DNA from: Planctomycetota bacterium
GTDB lineage: Bacteria; Planctomycetota; UBA1135; GCA-002686595
Length of the DNA stretch: 64,000 nucleotides
Direction of reading: 5' to 3'
Assembly (NCBI GenBank): GCA_029259595.1
Contig: JAJDEW010000004.1
Span: 124,001-188,000, forward strand
In this document: positions 30,794 to 38,913 of the stretch, one piece after another
Numbering within the stretch: position 1 is the stretch's first letter
Layout: each line of letters starts with the position of its first letter
Made by a program: the position numbers and the translations under genes
The notes under the pieces: generated by a model
The model's database searches: none
What the model saw: only the letters and a program-made list of their open reading frames with translations
What the model was told of the DNA's origin: nothing

Positions 30794-32794
30794 TCACGCG
30801 CGCGAACGGGCTTCGTCATGCCCGTCGTCGTCGTGATCGTCGTCGTCGTCGTCATGACCGTCGTGGTCATGCTCGTCGTCATCGTGCCCGTGCTCCAGTT
30901 GCTGGCGCAGGGCTTCGGCCTCGGCGCGCGCTTGCTCGTGTTGCAGGAGCGCCTGGCGTTGAGCCCGTTGCGCAGCCTCCTGGCGTTGGACAATGGCGGG
31001 GACCGCGATTCCCGAAAGGATCCCGACGGCGATGGCGGGGGAGAGGGGGCCGCCGCAGAGGCTCGCGATGTTGGCGAAGGCCGAGCCGTCATTCACGGAC
31101 AGCGTGACGAGGTCGTCGGCGTCGAGGAACGAGACCGAGAGGCCCGCGTGGGCGCTCGCGGCGAGCTCGTTGAAGAGGGGCAGGATCCAGCCCGGATCAC
31201 GGTCCGGTGCGCCGGGGGAGCGCACCGCGTTCGAGATCGCGGAGGCGACGAGTGCGGCGGCGGAATAGCCGTCGCGCAGGGCGCGCGCCGAATCGACGAA
31301 GGTCATGGCTTGCAAGGTCTCCGGCGCCCGCGGCAGGAGGCTGCGGACAGCGGGGTCGTCGAGCAAGGCCGGTCCCGCACCGCGTGCCTGACGCACGGCG
31401 GCCATGGCCGCCTGGGGAGTGAGGCTGAGAAAGAGTGTGTCGTCGGCGAGGGCGAGGCACGGCTCGAAGGGCACCGGCACCCCGGGGAAGGTCATCGTGT
31501 GCATGCTGGCGCCTTCCCAGTCGCGCGCCGTGATCCGCACGCGACCCTCGGCCTCAGCGGCGGCGATGCCGTTCAGCATCGTCGCGATCTTCTCGACCGT
31601 CGTCCGCATGCCCTCCTGGTTGCGCAGGCTCCAGAAGGCGACGCCCGAGAGGATTCCGCCGCCGCCGGTCGTGTCGGACATGTAGAGCCCGCTCGCATGG
31701 CCGAGATGCGCGAACAACTCCGCGTCGAGGTCGATGCCGATCAGCGATTGCACGAGCACGAAGGGATCCTGACCGCCCTGGGACATGGAGCGAATGAGGT
31801 CGGGAATCCCGTCGGGGTCGAACCGTGACAGCGTCGCGAAGGAAGCGTCGGCGGGGACGCGACGGTAGTCGCCTTCGGTCAGGGGCGGCCCCGACACCGA
31901 GCCTCGACCGAGCTCCGACTTCGCCCAGTTCTTGAAGCGCATGCTCGCGAAGCCACGGTCGCCGCGACGACCACAGGCGGCGGACAGCCACAACGGGTGC
32001 TCGCCCAGAATGCCGAACGCGTCCAGCATCTCGGCCGCTTCCCGGGCTTCGGCGTTGCCGCTGGCGAGGATGCCCTGGATCAGCCCCTGGACGGGCGCGA
32101 GGTCGAGCTTGAAGGCGAGCGTCGGCTCGACGCCCGCGGGCAGGTCGAGCGAGCCGAGCCCGAGCCCGCCCTCGTCGATGCCGCCGTAGGCCAGGACGAA
32201 GTCGCCGCTGTCGGCCGGCTTGCCGAAGAGGGCGGACGCGAACCAGGGCAGCGCGATCTCCTCGAGGCCGGGGTGGTCGGCGGACGGTTGCACCTGCAGT
32301 GGGCCGGCGTTCGCGAGCAGCCCGTCGATCGTCTGTTGGTGGGCCGCCGCGCCGGCGGGATCCCCGGTCGCGAAGCGCAGCTCGGCCCGCAGCGGAGGTC
32401 CGCCGCCGGTCTTGGCGGTCGCATCGACCGCGATGCGCAGATGGTGCGGAGCCCCGAGGAGCTGCAGGAGCTCGAGCACTCCTGGCGGCGGCGGATCGCT
32501 CTTGAAGTCGTGCGGCAGCTCGGCGATCCGCTCGTCGAGCAGGTCGAGGGCGCGCAGGAGCCCGGCATCGCGCGGGTCGCCGAGGATGGTGTCGAGACCG
32601 GCACAGGTGATGACGAGGACATCCTCGTTCGTGGTCGGCTCCGTCCCGAGCGGGAGGAAGGGAGAGGTCTTCGGGGCGGGGGGTGCGCCTCCACCGGAGC
32701 TCGTCGCCGCGCAGGCGGCGGCGAGCGAAGCGGCCAGGAACAGGATGCAGGGGGAAGCGAGGCGGCGGGCGGCGGCGGGGTCGATTCGGATCAT
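30794..32794 (-). CDS. Large lipoprotein with His/Asp-rich C-terminal tail
   Basis: A 666-residue lipoprotein (FLAASLAAAC, Cys28). The bulk is an alternating alpha/beta protein with repeated structural segments (for example PHHLRIAVDATAKTG, PTLAFKLDLAPVQGLIQGIL, FLSLTPQAAMAAVRQARG) that resemble the secreted DUF3352-type proteins of myxobacteria and planctomycetes, although the family call is weak. A coiled-coil follows (RQEAAQRAQRQALLQHEQAR region), and the last 32 residues are almost only His, Asp and Glu in HGHDDDEHDHDGHDD-type runs, a likely divalent-metal sink. The start ATG has AAGGAG 8-10 nt upstream. Function unknown. Confidence 0.72.
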   Translation of the reverse strand: MIRIDPAAARRLASPCILFLAASLAAACAATSSGGGAPPAPKTSPFLPLGTEPTTNEDVLVITCAGLDTILGDPRDAGLLRALDLLDERIAELPHDFKSDPPPPGVLELLQLLGAPHHLRIAVDATAKTGGGPPLRAELRFATGDPAGAAAHQQTIDGLLANAGPLQVQPSADHPGLEEIALPWFASALFGKPADSGDFVLAYGGIDEGGLGLGSLDLPAGVEPTLAFKLDLAPVQGLIQGILASGNAEAREAAEMLDAFGILGEHPLWLSAACGRRGDRGFASMRFKNWAKSELGRGSVSGPPLTEGDYRRVPADASFATLSRFDPDGIPDLIRSMSQGGQDPFVLVQSLIGIDLDAELFAHLGHASGLYMSDTTGGGGILSGVAFWSLRNQEGMRTTVEKIATMLNGIAAAEAEGRVRITARDWEGASMHTMTFPGVPVPFEPCLALADDTLFLSLTPQAAMAAVRQARGAGPALLDDPAVRSLLPRAPETLQAMTFVDSARALRDGYSAAALVASAISNAVRSPGAPDRDPGWILPLFNELAASAHAGLSVSFLDADDLVTLSVNDGSAFANIASLCGGPLSPAIAVGILSGIAVPAIVQRQEAAQRAQRQALLQHEQARAEAEALRQQLEHGHDDDEHDHDGHDDDDDDHDDDGHDEARSRA

Positions 32795-32814
32795 GGGGGG
32801 CTCTCCTTGGGCGC

Positions 32815-32820
32815 AGGCTA
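32815..32820 (-). promoter_or_regulatory. -10-like hexamer TAGCCT
   Basis: TAGCCT on the minus strand lies 20 nt before the ATG of the His/Asp-tail lipoprotein, leaving room for its AAGGAG ribosome site. Confidence 0.3.
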
Positions 32821-32996
32821 GCCCCCGGGACCTCCCGATGGCAATGACGGCGCGGGCGCTCTTCGCGGGGGAGGTCGGAATGTTGTTCCAATTCCGAGAG
32901 CGGCAACTCGATTCCACGGCGACGGGTCAAGTCGCGCCGCGCCGGCGCTCGACGAGAGGTGCGTTCCCGTCCCCTTGGGAAGGGACCCTCCCCGAA

Positions 32997-34214
32997 ATGA
33001 TGGAAGACGTTTTCGTCGGACGGCAGCCGATCTACGGCCGCGATCTGGAGCTGTTCGCCTACGAACTGCTCTATCGAGGGGGCGACGTGGACTTCGCCGA
33101 CTTCACCGAAGGGGACCGCGCCACCTCCCAGGTGCTCCTGAATACGTTCACGGAGTTCGGGATCGATCGCGTAGTCGGCCGCCACCTGGCCTTCGTCAAT
33201 CTCACGCGGGGCTTCATCACCGGCGAATATCCGCTGCCCGTTCCGCGCGAGCAGGTCGTGCTCGAGGTCCTCGAGGACATCCAGCCCGATCCGGAAGTTC
33301 TCGCCGGCCTGCGCCGGCTGCGGCGCGAGGGGTTCAAGATCGCGCTCGACGACTTCGTGATCACGAGGGAGAACGAGTCGCTCCTGCCCCTGGCGGACAT
33401 CGTCAAGGTCGACGTCCTGGCGCTCGAGCGCGATGGCGTGCGGGAGCAAGTGCAGGCCCTGCGACCCTACGGACTCAAGCTGCTGGCCGAGAAGATCGAG
33501 ACGCGCGAGCAGTTCGAGGAGTGCCTCGAACTGGGCTTCGACTACTTCCAGGGCTACTTCCTCGCGCGACCGTTCGTCTTGCGCGGGTCGAGCCTGCCGG
33601 CTTCGCGCATCAACCTCCTGCGACTCCTGGCGGAGATCCAGGATCCGGGCACCGACTTCGACCGGGTGAACGAGATCGTCTGTCAGGACGTGTCGCTCTC
33701 GTACAAGCTCCTGCGTCACATGAACTCGGCCCTGTACGGGATGCCGCGCAAGTTCGAGTCCATTCGGGAGACGGTCGTCTACCTCGGTCTCTCGACGGTT
33801 CGCAATCTGGCTTGCCTGTTCCTGCTCTCGAACGTGCCCGAGACCCCGCACGAGCTGATCGTCACGTCGATGCTGCGCGCGAAGATGTGCGCGCTGCTGG
33901 CCGCTGCCGCCGGCCTCGAGAACCTGAACGCCCACTTCACCGCCGGCCTCTTCTCGACCCTCGACGTCCTGATGGGGTCGCCGATGCCGGCGATCGTCGA
34001 GCGCCTGCCCCTGAGCAAGGAGCTCGCCGCGGCACTGGCCCGCGGGGAGGGGCCCCTGGGCGAGGCGCTCGCCGCGACGATCGCCTACGAGCGTGGCGAA
34101 TGGGACAAGGTCGAGTGCTTCGGCCTGCGCCGTCGTCAGATCAAGATCGCCTTCCTCGACGCCGTCGCCTGGGTCGAGGACATCGACCGCGAGATGCGCT
34201 CGATCGCGGCCTGA
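32997..34214 (+). CDS. EAL-HDOD signalling protein
   Basis: A 405-residue cytoplasmic protein of the YuxH/CdgJ layout. The N-terminal EAL-like domain (1-200) contains GRQPIYGRDLELFAYELLYR, FVNLTRGFI, EVLEDIQPD, IALDDFVI, KVDVLAL, AEKIETREQFEECLELGFDYFQGYFLARP. The HDOD domain (205-400) starts LLRLLAEIQDPGTDFDRVNEIVCQDVSLSYKLLRHMNSA. The EAL motif reads ELL and several flanking residues differ from active phosphodiesterases, so it may bind rather than cleave c-di-GMP. Two ATGs in tandem (32997, 33000) are possible starts. HDOD proteins of this kind act in motility and biofilm control. Confidence 0.9.
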   Translation: MMEDVFVGRQPIYGRDLELFAYELLYRGGDVDFADFTEGDRATSQVLLNTFTEFGIDRVVGRHLAFVNLTRGFITGEYPLPVPREQVVLEVLEDIQPDPEVLAGLRRLRREGFKIALDDFVITRENESLLPLADIVKVDVLALERDGVREQVQALRPYGLKLLAEKIETREQFEECLELGFDYFQGYFLARPFVLRGSSLPASRINLLRLLAEIQDPGTDFDRVNEIVCQDVSLSYKLLRHMNSALYGMPRKFESIRETVVYLGLSTVRNLACLFLLSNVPETPHELIVTSMLRAKMCALLAAAAGLENLNAHFTAGLFSTLDVLMGSPMPAIVERLPLSKELAAALARGEGPLGEALAATIAYERGEWDKVECFGLRRRQIKIAFLDAVAWVEDIDREMRSIAA

Positions 34215-34284
34215 GCTGACCCGTTTCCGGCGAGGAATCGCGGGGGCAAGCGTGCTGTCAGTCGAGTCGGCGCGCTCCGAACGC

Positions 34285-34290
34285 TAGGCT
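34285..34290 (+). promoter_or_regulatory. -10-like hexamer TAGGCT before pyk
   Basis: TAGGCT ends 9 nt before the ATG of pyk, so the transcript would have at most a few leader bases. No ribosome binding site is visible. Confidence 0.35.
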
Positions 34291-34299
34291 CTGCTTCGT

Positions 34300-35787
34300 A
34301 TGGAGCCCAGTACCCCTCCCGAATTGCCCCGCGAGCTACGCGGCCCCGCGACCGGCGGTGGCATCGAGCGCTACGCACACACGAAGGTCGTCGCGACGAT
34401 CGGACCGGCCAGCGAAGACCTGCTCGACGAGCTGGTCGACGCGGGCATGTCCGTGGCCCGAATCAACTTCAGTCACGAGAGCCACGACGACCACCGGCGC
34501 AGGATCGGCAAGCTGCGTCGCGTCTGCGAGGAGAAGGGTGTCCACGTCGGCGTCCTGGTCGACATCAAGGGGCCCAAGCTGCGCCTCGGGCGCTTCCCGG
34601 GCGGGCGAGTGCGCTTGCGCAAGGACGAGCGCTACTTCCTGGGGCAGGGCGACGGCGAGGCCGTCGAGGGCGAGATCCTGTTCGACTTCCCCGGCTTTCA
34701 CGAAACGCTCGATCTCGGGCACCGCGTGTTCCTGGCGGACGGCGCGGTCGAGCTGCGGGTCGAGGAAAAGACCGCTCGGGGCTTCTTCGCGCGCGTCGAG
34801 CGCGGCGGGGCCATCGGCGACCGCAAGGGCGTGCACCTTCCGGACACGCCGCTCGAGTTGGCGGTCCCGACCGAGGAGGACCTCGTCGACCTGGAGCTCG
34901 CGCGCGAACTCGAAGTCGACATGGTGGGGGTGAGCTTCGTGGCGAACGCGACCGAGCTCGCGCGCGTCCGCGAGCACGTGCCGGACGCCTTCATCGTGGC
35001 CAAGATCGAGCGCGCGATCGCGCTCCGCAACCTCGACGGGATCTTCGAGGAGGCCGACGGAATCATGGTCGCGCGCGGCGACCTGGGCGTCGAGCTCGAG
35101 CTCGAGCAGCTCCCGATGGTCCAAAAGACCCTCCTGCAGAACGCCCTGCGGGCAGGCAAGTTCACCATCACCGCGACCGAGATGCTCGAGTCGATGGTCC
35201 ACTCCTCGCGCCCGACGCGCGCCGAGGTCGCGGACGTCGCCAACGCCGTCCTGGACGGGACGGATGCCGTCATGCTCTCGGCCGAGACCGCCGTAGGGGA
35301 GTACCCCGTGCTCGCGGTCGAGACGATGCACCGCATCGCGCGGGCGGTCGAAACGAGCCAGCGCTATCACGACCTGCCACGCATCGGGTTCCGCGTGAGC
35401 GAGCCCACCTTCTCCAACGCGACCGCGCTCGCGGCGGCCGAAGCCGCGGTGGCGCTCGGGCTTTCGAAGATCATCTGCTTCACGGAGACCGGCAACACCG
35501 TGCGCCTGATCTCGCGCTACCGACCCGCGGCGGAGGTCATCGCGCTCACGCCGCACCGGCGGACGTTGTCTCACATGACCGTGCTCGCCCACGTGCGCCC
35601 GGCCTGGTTCCCGCGCTCCGACACGCTCGAGGAGATGCTGGAGTCGGCCAGCCGGCTCTTGCTCGAACGCGGCTGGGTGGAAGAGGGCGAGGAGGTCGTC
35701 TTCGTGGCCGGCGTGCCGCCCGGGGTGGCTCGAACGACCAATGTCATGAAGCTGCACCGGATCGGCGAGCCGGTCAAGCTGGCCTGA
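34300..35787 (+). CDS. pyk: Pyruvate kinase
   Basis: The 495-residue glycolytic enzyme makes pyruvate and ATP from phosphoenolpyruvate and ADP. Motifs in order: TKVVATIGPAS (28-38), VARINFSHESHDDH (52-65), VLVDIKGPKLRLG, VGVSFVANATE, the catalytic block IVAKIERAIALRNLDGI (Lys235, Glu237), IMVARGDLGVELELE (Asp261), and FTITATEMLESMVHSSRPTRAEVADVANAVLDGTDAVMLSAETAVGEYP. In the TATQMLES motif of most homologues the Gln is Glu here (residue 294). The C-terminal allosteric domain is complete. An N-terminal 25-residue Pro/Arg-rich extension precedes the barrel. No neighbouring glycolytic genes. Confidence 0.97.
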   Translation: MEPSTPPELPRELRGPATGGGIERYAHTKVVATIGPASEDLLDELVDAGMSVARINFSHESHDDHRRRIGKLRRVCEEKGVHVGVLVDIKGPKLRLGRFPGGRVRLRKDERYFLGQGDGEAVEGEILFDFPGFHETLDLGHRVFLADGAVELRVEEKTARGFFARVERGGAIGDRKGVHLPDTPLELAVPTEEDLVDLELARELEVDMVGVSFVANATELARVREHVPDAFIVAKIERAIALRNLDGIFEEADGIMVARGDLGVELELEQLPMVQKTLLQNALRAGKFTITATEMLESMVHSSRPTRAEVADVANAVLDGTDAVMLSAETAVGEYPVLAVETMHRIARAVETSQRYHDLPRIGFRVSEPTFSNATALAAAEAAVALGLSKIICFTETGNTVRLISRYRPAAEVIALTPHRRTLSHMTVLAHVRPAWFPRSDTLEEMLESASRLLLERGWVEEGEEVVFVAGVPPGVARTTNVMKLHRIGEPVKLA

Positions 35788-35867
35788 GCCGGGCCACGGT
35801 CGCCCGTCGAGGTCGCCTCGGGTCCGGGCAGATTCGTCGCCGCGGCGCGTCAGAATCGTCCGGAGCG

Positions 35868-35896
35868 TTGACGGAGAGGGTGCGCGGAGGTATCCC
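35868..35896 (+). promoter_or_regulatory. Candidate promoter of the MinD-like gene
   Basis: TTGACG (35868-35873) is followed after 17 nt by TATCCC (35891-35896), 13 nt before the ATG at 35910. The TTG of the -35 box could be misread as an upstream start codon. Confidence 0.35.
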
Positions 35897-35909
35897 AGCA
35901 CGCACACCC

Positions 35910-36797
35910 ATGATCGAGACACCGCGTTCCAGCCTGGGCCGATTCGGTGCCTACCGACGCTTGCTTGGCCTCGCGCGGCGGGAAGGCGAGGAAGAAGAGG
36001 AAGGAGAATCCGCCCGGGTGGTCTGTGTCGCCAGCGGGAAGGGCGGCACGGGCAAGAGTATCCTGGCCTCCAACCTCGCGACCTTACGGGCGCGGCGGGG
36101 CGAACGCGTGTTGCTCGTCGATTTCGACGCAGGCCTGGCCAACGCCCACCTCTTGCTCGGCCTGGCTCCGCGCTTCGACCTGGGGCACGTCATGAAGGGG
36201 GAGATCTCGGCCATGGACGCCCTGGTCGAGGGCCCCTGCGGACTGCGCCTGTTGTCGGGCGGCGTCGGACGTCACTTCCTCGCCAACCCGACACGCCGCG
36301 AGCTCGACCGGCTGTTCCGGGCCCTGCGTCCGCTCGAGAGCGAGTTCGACCTGCTCTTGATCGACCACGGCGCGGGTCTCGGATATCCGGTCGTGACCCA
36401 GCTCGCGGCGACGAACACGCTGCTCTTGGTGACGAATCCCGAAGTGACGGCGCTGTCCGACAGCTACGCGCTCTACAAGCGCGCGCACCTCGTCAATCCG
36501 TACATCCATGTCGGCCTCGTCATCAATCGCGCCCCGTCGGCCGAAGCCGCGGAGGGGGCCTGGGATCGCTTCAAGAGCGCGGCTCAGCGCTTCCTCGGTC
36601 ACACGCCCGAATGGATCGGGTGGATCCCGGCCGACATGGCGGTGCAGCGCAGCGTCGAGGCCCGCATTCCGGTCACGTTGAAGGAGCCGCAAAGCGAAGC
36701 GGCGCGCTCGATTCAGGCCGTCTCCGAGTGGGAGGCGATCGATCGCGCGCACGGTGCGCGCTCCTTCTTCGAAAGCGCGCGCAGCGCGCTGCGTTGA
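35910..36797 (+). CDS. MinD/FlhG-like P-loop ATPase
   Basis: A 295-residue ParA/MinD superfamily protein: deviant Walker A SGKGGTGKS (about 43-51), LLVDFDAGLANAHLLLGL, LLLIDHGAGLGYPV and LLLVTNPEVTALSDSYALYK. FDAGLANAH and TALSDSYAL are most like FlhG/MinD ATPases that position flagella or division machinery. Compared with ParA/Soj proteins it lacks the GxDPQ motif. A short acidic run (EGEEEEEGES) lies before the P-loop. The next gene, 70 nt downstream, is a second ATPase of the ParA type. No flagellar genes are visible, so its cargo is unknown. Confidence 0.87.
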   Translation: MIETPRSSLGRFGAYRRLLGLARREGEEEEEGESARVVCVASGKGGTGKSILASNLATLRARRGERVLLVDFDAGLANAHLLLGLAPRFDLGHVMKGEISAMDALVEGPCGLRLLSGGVGRHFLANPTRRELDRLFRALRPLESEFDLLLIDHGAGLGYPVVTQLAATNTLLLVTNPEVTALSDSYALYKRAHLVNPYIHVGLVINRAPSAEAAEGAWDRFKSAAQRFLGHTPEWIGWIPADMAVQRSVEARIPVTLKEPQSEAARSIQAVSEWEAIDRAHGARSFFESARSALR

Positions 36798-36867
36798 CGA
36801 CTTTCGTTCGAATCCGGCTCGGCCGTTGCATCGGTCGGGGGCAAAGAGGATAAACGCGAGCAGTCTG

Positions 36868-37737
36868 ATGCACGTTTGGGCACTGGCGAATCAAAAGGGT
36901 GGGACGGGGAAGACCACGACGGCGATCAACCTCGCCGCCGCGTTGGCGAAGCTTGGCAAGCGCGTTCTTCTCGTCGACTTCGACCCGCAAGCGCACGCGA
37001 CGCTCGGGCTCGGCTCAGCCAGCGAGATGCTGCCGTCGATCGCCCGGGTTTTCCGGGGTGAAGCGCGTCTCTCCGAGATCATCATCGCCGCTCCCGGTGG
37101 CTTTCACCTCGCCCCGTCGAGCATCGAGCTGGGCGAATTCGAGGAGACGTCCCAGCGGATGATCGGCCCCGAGCGGATCCTCGATCGGGCCCTCGCCGAT
37201 GTCGACGGCCGCTACGACGCGGTCCTCATCGATTGTCCTCCGCGGGCGGACGGCGTCATCTGCGCCAACGCCGTCCGGGCCGCCGATGCGGCCTTTCTCG
37301 TGGTGGAGACGGGGGCTTTCGCCCTGCAAGGGGCCCTGCGTGCCCGTGCGATCTTCCAGGAGCTCGGCCGCGAGCTCGGTCGCGAGATCGACGTCCGGCT
37401 GATCGCGACGCTCTACGATCGCCGCACGCGCTTCGCCCGCGAGATGCTGATCGCGATGCAGGCGCGCTTCGGTCGGACGATGTTCGACACGGTCGTGCGT
37501 CGCAGCGTACGGCTGCGGGAAGCGGCGGCCTTCGGCGTCCCCGTGGCGATGCTCGATCCGAGCTGTCGCGCCGCGACGGACTTCGCGGCCCTCGCCACCG
37601 AAGTGCTCGCGAGCACTCACTCACGCTCCGCCGATCGATCGCGTCCGGTGGATTCTGTCGAGCACGACCGCTCGACCCCTGCCATCTCCCGGGTTTCCGA
37701 CGTCGTGCGATCGGTCCCCGAAGTCTCTCCCAGCTGA
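36868..37737 (+). CDS. ParA-family ATPase
   Basis: 289 residues: MHVWALANQKGGTGKTTTAINLAAAL (Walker A, deviant Lys at the start of KGGTGKTT), LLVDFDPQAHATLGLG, DAVLIDCPPRADGVICANAVRAADAAFLVVETGAFALQGALR. FDPQ and IDCPP are ParA/Soj-type, as is the switch II region. A Ser/Arg/Asp-rich C-terminal tail of about 45 residues is unusual. ParB is not encoded here; instead the next gene, overlapping by one base (TGATG), is a helix-hairpin-helix protein. It may position protein complexes rather than DNA. Confidence 0.92.
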   Translation: MHVWALANQKGGTGKTTTAINLAAALAKLGKRVLLVDFDPQAHATLGLGSASEMLPSIARVFRGEARLSEIIIAAPGGFHLAPSSIELGEFEETSQRMIGPERILDRALADVDGRYDAVLIDCPPRADGVICANAVRAADAAFLVVETGAFALQGALRARAIFQELGRELGREIDVRLIATLYDRRTRFAREMLIAMQARFGRTMFDTVVRRSVRLREAAAFGVPVAMLDPSCRAATDFAALATEVLASTHSRSADRSRPVDSVEHDRSTPAISRVSDVVRSVPEVSPS

Positions 37738-38603
37738 TGACGACCATGGATGCTCTGGCGCTCCTCTGCAATCTCCACGCCGACGGCCCGGTGACGCTGC
37801 AACGGCTGCGGCGCTGTGGCTTCGATTCCCTGCCCGCCTTGCTCGAGGTCGAGTCCGAAGAGCTCGTCGTGAAGACCGGCTGGGAAGAGCGCGTGGCCGA
37901 ACGCTTCCTGCGCGAGGCCTGGTGTCTGGCCGAGCGGCTCGACGAAGGGCTCCTGGAAGAGGACGAAGAGGAGGAGGAACTCCACGACCTGGAGAGCGCC
38001 GCCTTCGACGAGGACGCCTTCGAGGACGCGGAGGAGGAATTGGAGGACGAGGCGGACGAGCCGCTCCTGGCCGCAGAGTTGGCTCCCCCCGCCGCCGGCC
38101 CCGGTCGAGACGGCCGGGACGGCCGGAAGGTCGGCCAGGGCGTCGAGCGTGTGCTCGGTGCCTGGCGTGATCTCGACGCCGAAGCACCTCCGCCGCCCGC
38201 CCAGCGCCTCGTCCCTGCCCCCGACCTGCTGCAGCCCGCGTCCAAGTCCGGCTCGCCCCGCGGCCCGCTCGGTGGCCGCCTCGGGAGCCCCCATACGCCG
38301 CTCGAGCGCCTGCCCGACCTGGCTCCCGAACACCTGGCCGCCCTGCGGCGCGCCGGATTGAGCACCTGCGAAGAGCTCACCGCGGCCTCCACCCTGGAAC
38401 TCGCCCAGCGTCTGGGCCTGGGCTTCACGCGTGTCTCGCGCCTGCAATTCCTGGCACGCCGGGCAGCGAGCGCGGTCGAAGCGCCGCCCTCCGAGCAGCG
38501 CCCGGTCTTCCCCAGCGGAACATCCCAGGACGGGCGCTGGAGCTCGTATGTGCGCGAGGAAGTCGGACCGGACTCCCCGGCCGGCCCCTTCGCGAACGAC
38601 TGA
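37737..38603 (+). CDS. Helix-hairpin-helix protein with acidic linker
   Basis: A 288-residue protein. Its N-terminus (LLCNLHADGPVTLQRLRRCGFDSLPALLEVESEELVVKTGW) and C-terminal part (LPDLAPEHLAALRRAGLSTCEELTAASTLELAQRLGLGFTRVSRL) are helix-hairpin-helix pairs like those of DUF4332 and Rad51-type nucleic-acid-binding domains. A highly acidic stretch of about 60 residues (around LLEEDEEEEELHD) and a Pro/Gly/Arg-rich linker lie between them. It is coupled to the ParA gene, so it may be the ParA partner or adaptor, with the two HhH modules binding DNA. That link is inference from gene order. Confidence 0.8.
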   Translation: MTTMDALALLCNLHADGPVTLQRLRRCGFDSLPALLEVESEELVVKTGWEERVAERFLREAWCLAERLDEGLLEEDEEEEELHDLESAAFDEDAFEDAEEELEDEADEPLLAAELAPPAAGPGRDGRDGRKVGQGVERVLGAWRDLDAEAPPPPAQRLVPAPDLLQPASKSGSPRGPLGGRLGSPHTPLERLPDLAPEHLAALRRAGLSTCEELTAASTLELAQRLGLGFTRVSRLQFLARRAASAVEAPPSEQRPVFPSGTSQDGRWSSYVREEVGPDSPAGPFAND

Positions 38604-38913
38604 GGCCGCGGGGCAGGGCGCCGCCTGCGCTCGCGCTGCGCAGGACAGGAAATCGCTCCACTAAGGAGGGAGTCGCTGTCACCGACATCCACAGCGGCCC
38701 TATTCCGTTTCGGGGAACTGATCCGCTTTGCTGATGCAGCCTGGGGCCGAAGTCCTTGTCATGACCGAACCTGGGGGAGCTCTGGACCGGGCGAGGGCCC
38801 GGGGAGTCAAGACCGTCCCCACAAGCGGGGGTTGCGACCTTTTGCGCGGCAATTTGCACGGGGCGCGAGCCGCGCGATCCCCAGGGAATGAGATCAGTCC
38901 TCCCAGCGAGGGT
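38604..38913. other. About 310-bp gap before the next gene
   Basis: Short frames are present but none shows protein-like composition. A TAAGGAGG-like ribosome-site sequence near 38662 is not followed by a convincing start. An in-frame ATG at 38728 belongs to the downstream frame but would add a non-signal N-terminus. No RNA structure was recognised. Confidence 0.45.

Noticed and set aside
36795-36830. tRNA-like TTCGAATC sequence
   Set aside because: The flanking bases cannot form a T-stem and no acceptor or anticodon arm is present.
38728-38913. Earlier ATG start at 38728 for the helical secreted protein
   Set aside because: The added residues resemble no signal peptide and would bury the hydrophobic segment about 70 residues inside the protein.
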